64,000 nt of DNA from Clostridia bacterium (GTDB taxonomy: Bacteria > Bacillota_A > Clostridia > Oscillospirales > CAG-272): positions 45,975 through 109,974 of the forward strand of contig JAFVXC010000014.1 of assembly GCA_017501345.1 (NCBI GenBank). The letters run 5' to 3'. Position 1 is the first letter of the stretch. Every line of letters starts with the position of its first letter. Positions 61,636 through 64,000 of the stretch are shown here, one piece after another. A model generated the notes under the pieces. That model ran no database searches and had not been told where the DNA came from. It saw nothing but the letters and a program-made list of their open reading frames with translations. A program made the position numbers and the translations under genes.

Positions 61636-62694
61636 ATGGAAAAGATCAAAGTAGCCGTTGTCGGCGTTGGAAGCATCTCCTCCTTCCACATCAAAAACTA
61701 TCTTGCAAATCCCGACGTTGAGCTGTACGCATTCTGCGACATCAACGAGGCTCGCCTCCAAAAAATGGGCGAAAAGTATGGCATCACGCGTCTGTACACC
61801 GACGAAGCGGAGATGCTCCGCGCGCTCCCCGAGATCGACGCCGTAAGCGTCTGCACCTGGAACAGCGCACACGCCCCCTGCACCATTATGGCACTTGATG
61901 CCAAGAAGCACGTCCTGTGCGAAAAGCCGATGGCTACCACGGTTGAAGAGGCAGAGGCGATGCGCGACGCCGCCGTACGGAACGGAAAGCTCCTGATGAT
62001 CGGCTTCGTTCGCCGCTTCGGTCGTGACTGCGACCTTGCAATGAAGCTGATCTCCGAGGGCAAGCTCGGTGAGATCTACTACTCGAAGGCGCAGTATCTC
62101 CGCCGAAACGGCCATCCCGGCGGATGGTTCGGCAAGAAGGAATTCTCGGGCGGTGGCCCCCTCATCGATCTTGGTGTTCACTCGATCGACCTCGTTCGCT
62201 ACCTGATGGGCAAGCCGAACGCAGTATCGGTCTACGGCTCTACCTTCGTCAAGCTCGGCGATCGCGCGAACATCAAGAGCTCCAAGGCATATACGTCCTC
62301 AAGCAAGGGGATGGGCGAATGCGACTGCGAGGATCTCGCTGCTGCAACGATCCGCTTCGACAACGGCGCGGTTCTGACCGCGGAAATGAGCTTCAGCCTC
62401 AACCTTGAGGGCGACCGCAACAGCGTCGAGCTTTTCGGAACGGGCGCAGGTCTCTATATCGGCAAGGATGTTCGTATGTACGGCGAGGAAAACGACGAGC
62501 TGAAGGACTTCGAGTTCGAGGGCAAGACCGGACTCAGCGTCAGCGAGGCGTTCACGGGTGAGATCAATCACTTCATCGACGCAATACAGGGCAAGGTCGA
62601 GTGCCGTAACCCCGCCGAGGACGGCATCGAGCTGATGCGTATCCTCACAGCGATCTATCGCTCCGCCGAATGCGGTCACGAGGTCACGCTCTAA
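61636..62694 (+). CDS. Gfo/Idh/MocA family oxidoreductase
   Basis: A 352-residue NAD(P)-dependent dehydrogenase. The N-terminal Rossmann fold opens VAVVGVGSISSFHIKNY (GxGxxxxxH). CEKPMATTVEEAEAM, with the conserved EKP, lies near 98-112. The C-terminal substrate domain has GGGPLIDLGVHSIDLVRYLMG, where the conserved Asp and His act in catalysis. Together with the epimerase it probably oxidises a sugar or inositol-like compound. AAAGGCAGG lies upstream of the ATG. Confidence 0.94.
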   Translation: MEKIKVAVVGVGSISSFHIKNYLANPDVELYAFCDINEARLQKMGEKYGITRLYTDEAEMLRALPEIDAVSVCTWNSAHAPCTIMALDAKKHVLCEKPMATTVEEAEAMRDAAVRNGKLLMIGFVRRFGRDCDLAMKLISEGKLGEIYYSKAQYLRRNGHPGGWFGKKEFSGGGPLIDLGVHSIDLVRYLMGKPNAVSVYGSTFVKLGDRANIKSSKAYTSSSKGMGECDCEDLAAATIRFDNGAVLTAEMSFSLNLEGDRNSVELFGTGAGLYIGKDVRMYGEENDELKDFEFEGKTGLSVSEAFTGEINHFIDAIQGKVECRNPAEDGIELMRILTAIYRSAECGHEVTL

Positions 62695-62707
62695 GCGAAT
62701 ACACGGC

Positions 62708-62743
62708 AAAAGTGGATTTCGAGCAGGTCTCGGAATCCACTTT
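62708..62743 (+). other. Hairpin inside the operon before the hydrolase gene
   Basis: AAAGTGGATT pairs with AATCCACTTT with an inner CGAG/CTCG helix, followed by a short T-run (TTTG). It may act as a partial terminator that lowers expression of the last gene. Confidence 0.55.
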
Positions 62744-62774
62744 GTGCCTTAAAAACAAAAAGGAAAGGTTTAAT

Positions 62775-63488
62775 ATGGAAAAGATCATTACCTACGATAC
62801 GCTACGCAGCTTTGCATATTCAAGTGACCGTCTCGTCAAGGGCGAGATCAAGGGCATCGTTCTGCACTTTAACGGTCTGAACAATACGACAATGCTGAGC
62901 TCCGACCCCGGAGATGCGTTCGAATATGCGGAAAAAGGGATCATATACGTGGTTCCCTACTGCGCTCCTTGGTCGTGGATGAACCGCCAAGCGGTTGCAT
63001 ACACGGACGAGATCGTTTCTGTGCTTTGCGAAAAATACGATCTCGGAGACACGGTGAAGATCGCCTCAACGGGCGGCTCGATGGGCGGACTTGCCGCACT
63101 CGTATACACCGCTTACGCAAGGATCACCCCCACGATCTGCGTTGCAAACTGCCCCGTTTGCGATCTGCCGTATCATTACACCGAGCGCCCCGATCTTCCC
63201 CGCACCCTATACAGTGCCTTCGCGGAATACGACGGAGACCTCGAAACGGCAATGCGCACCTGCTCCCCCCTGCACCTCGCAGACAAAATGCCGGATATTC
63301 CCTATACCGTTTTCCATTGCAGCGGTGACAAATCGGTGAATCTCGAAAAGCATTCCAAGAGGTTCGTAGAGGAAATGAAGGTCGCCCACAAAATTGACTT
63401 TAACGTCGTGCCCTTCCGCGGACATTGCGATCTCTCCGCAGAGGCAAAGGTGCAGTATAAAAATACGATTCTCTCTGCATTTCTGTGA
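62775..63488 (+). CDS. Alpha/beta hydrolase, last gene of the sugar operon
   Basis: A 237-residue protein. STGGSMGGLAALVY (about 98-111) fits the nucleophile elbow GxSxG. HCSGDKSVNLEKHS and PFRGHCDLS near the end could supply the Asp and His of the triad. The start was set at MEKIITYDTL, with AAGGAAAGG upstream; a longer frame would run through the hairpin. No signal peptide is seen, so it acts in the cytoplasm, perhaps removing an acyl group from the sugar handled by the two upstream enzymes. That role is inference. Confidence 0.78.
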   Translation: MEKIITYDTLRSFAYSSDRLVKGEIKGIVLHFNGLNNTTMLSSDPGDAFEYAEKGIIYVVPYCAPWSWMNRQAVAYTDEIVSVLCEKYDLGDTVKIASTGGSMGGLAALVYTAYARITPTICVANCPVCDLPYHYTERPDLPRTLYSAFAEYDGDLETAMRTCSPLHLADKMPDIPYTVFHCSGDKSVNLEKHSKRFVEEMKVAHKIDFNVVPFRGHCDLSAEAKVQYKNTILSAFL

Positions 63489-63553
63489 TGCTGTAACGCT
63501 TCCGCGAAGAAAAACCGCTTTGGAGAAAGTTCTGGCAGCATACCGCCTCCCCC

Positions 63554-63582
63554 TTGACAATCCTTCCGAAATATGGTATAAT
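63554..63582 (+). promoter_or_regulatory. Consensus sigma-A promoter of the leader RNA and lipoprotein
   Basis: TTGACA (63554-63559) and TATAAT (63577-63582) are perfect and 17 bases apart. The sequence from the spacer into the transcript nearly repeats that of the small-RNA promoter at 57.6 kb. Confidence 0.93.
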
Positions 63583-63588
63583 AGAGCC

Positions 63589-63762
63589 GTAAAGTAAGAT
63601 CTGTCATAGCAAATGACAGCCCCGACAACAATGCGAAAAGGAATTGTTGCCGAGATGATCTCCCGGGAAGGCAACACCGCACAGGAGATCAGACCTTCGA
63701 AAACAAAATCAGCGCATAAGGACGTCGGGACACGCGCCCGCCCGGTCTTTGTGCGCTTTTTT
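63589..63762 (+). ncRNA. Riboswitch-like leader of unknown class with a terminator
   Basis: The leader between promoter and lipoprotein gene folds into several helices: CTGTCA/TGACAG (63601-63619), ACAACAAT/ATTGTTG (63625-63649) and TGATCTC/GAGATCA (63656-63691). A closing stem of AAGATCTG with CAGACCTT (63596-63603 with 63690-63697) has one mismatch. An alternative pairing, TGTTGCC (63645-63651) with GGCAACA (63670-63676), excludes the second and third. A terminator follows: AGCGCA/TGCGCT with inner pairs, then six T (63711-63762), 36 bases before the start codon. I could not match it to TPP, FMN, SAM, lysine, cobalamin, c-di-GMP, ydaO or T-box patterns. It fills the 310-base gap. Confidence 0.6.
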
Positions 63763-63798
63763 GACCGCTTTTCCCCATCACCCGAAAGGAGGAATCCG

Positions 63799-64000
63799 AT
63801 GCATAAGAAAATACTTGTTTTACTTCTCTCTGCCGCACTTCTTTTGACCGCGCTTTCGGCGTGTGACAGCGCAAGCGAAGCGCCCCCGGAGTCCTCCGAG
63901 ATTCCCGACCCTTCGGATTCAACTATGACTCCATTAGGCGATATATCTGATGTGACAAATGATCTTTCCTCCGGTGAAGCGGAAAGCGAAACAGAGGCCA
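63799..64000 (+). CDS. Lipoprotein, N-terminal part, cut by the window end
   Basis: Starts with a strong GAAAGGAGG six bases before the ATG and runs open to the end of the window (67 codons). The signal peptide MHKKILVLLLSAALLL ends LTALSAC, with Cys22 as the lipidation site. What follows is rich in Ser, Asp, Glu and Pro, like the start of the lipoprotein at 7-9 kb. The functional domain is outside the window. The riboswitch-like leader upstream suggests ligand-controlled expression. Confidence 0.85.
   Translation, partial: MHKKILVLLLSAALLLTALSACDSASEAPPESSEIPDPSDSTMTPLGDISDVTNDLSSGEAESETEA

Overview
The window looks like a piece of the chromosome of an uncultured, spore-forming, Gram-positive member of the Clostridia. 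The evidence is Firmicutes-type gene order (prkC-rsgA-thiN-spoVM; rimP-nusA-ylxR-ylxQ-infB; gdpP-rplI-dnaB; yhbY-nadD-yqeK-lcp-rsfS), near-consensus sigma-A promoters with 17-bp spacers, AGGAGG-type ribosome binding sites, lipoproteins and a SpoVM peptide. The DNA is fairly GC-rich, so many long antisense open frames are codon-bias shadows. No phage, CRISPR array or complete insertion sequence was seen. Genus and species cannot be named from this sequence.

Layout. 1-6.9 kb: the C-terminus of a PASTA-domain kinase, then rsgA and thiN; a reverse asnB; then a small membrane protein, the 26-residue SpoVM and a YgiQ-type radical SAM protein. 7-15.1 kb (reverse): a repeat-rich lipoprotein and a maltodextrin-type ABC transporter (binding protein, two permeases and an oversized ATPase), with a MITE-like element and another repeat before the ATPase. 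15.3-21.3 kb (reverse): murA, a DUF3810 protein, comEC and a pseudouridine synthase. 21.5-27.0 kb (reverse): the rimP-nusA-ylxR-ylxQ-infB translation/transcription operon. 27.3-40.4 kb (forward): a 2,449-residue GdpP-like protein, then rplI, dnaB, tilS and ftsH. 40.6-43.4 kb: an orphan mazF, fba, an acyl-ACP thioesterase and a small acidic membrane protein. 43.4-54.7 kb: reverse topB, then forward smc-ftsY-rdgB-yhbY-nadD-yqeK-lcp-rsfS. 54.8-57.4 kb: tRNA-Thr(CGT), a DUF1292 gene, a probable 6S RNA and a D-aminoacylase-type amidohydrolase. 57.5-59.5 kb (reverse): a small RNA and rny. 59.8-63.5 kb: an AraC-type regulator divergent from a sugar epimerase / Gfo-Idh oxidoreductase / hydrolase operon. 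63.55-64 kb: a structured riboswitch-like leader in front of a lipoprotein cut off by the window end.

Most of the genes are housekeeping: translation, cell wall, c-di-AMP signalling, chromosome segregation and sugar uptake. The strongest unusual signals are: (1) the giant GdpP, in which about 1,690 mostly helical residues with internal repeats sit inside or beside the PAS region of a c-di-AMP phosphodiesterase usually near 650 residues; (2) two small-RNA loci with nearly the same promoter and 5' end, one a candidate orphan riboswitch; (3) an ABC ATPase carrying what look like three tandem regulatory modules; (4) a MITE-like element and a dispersed hairpin repeat; (5) spoVM kept next to thiN across an inserted asnB.
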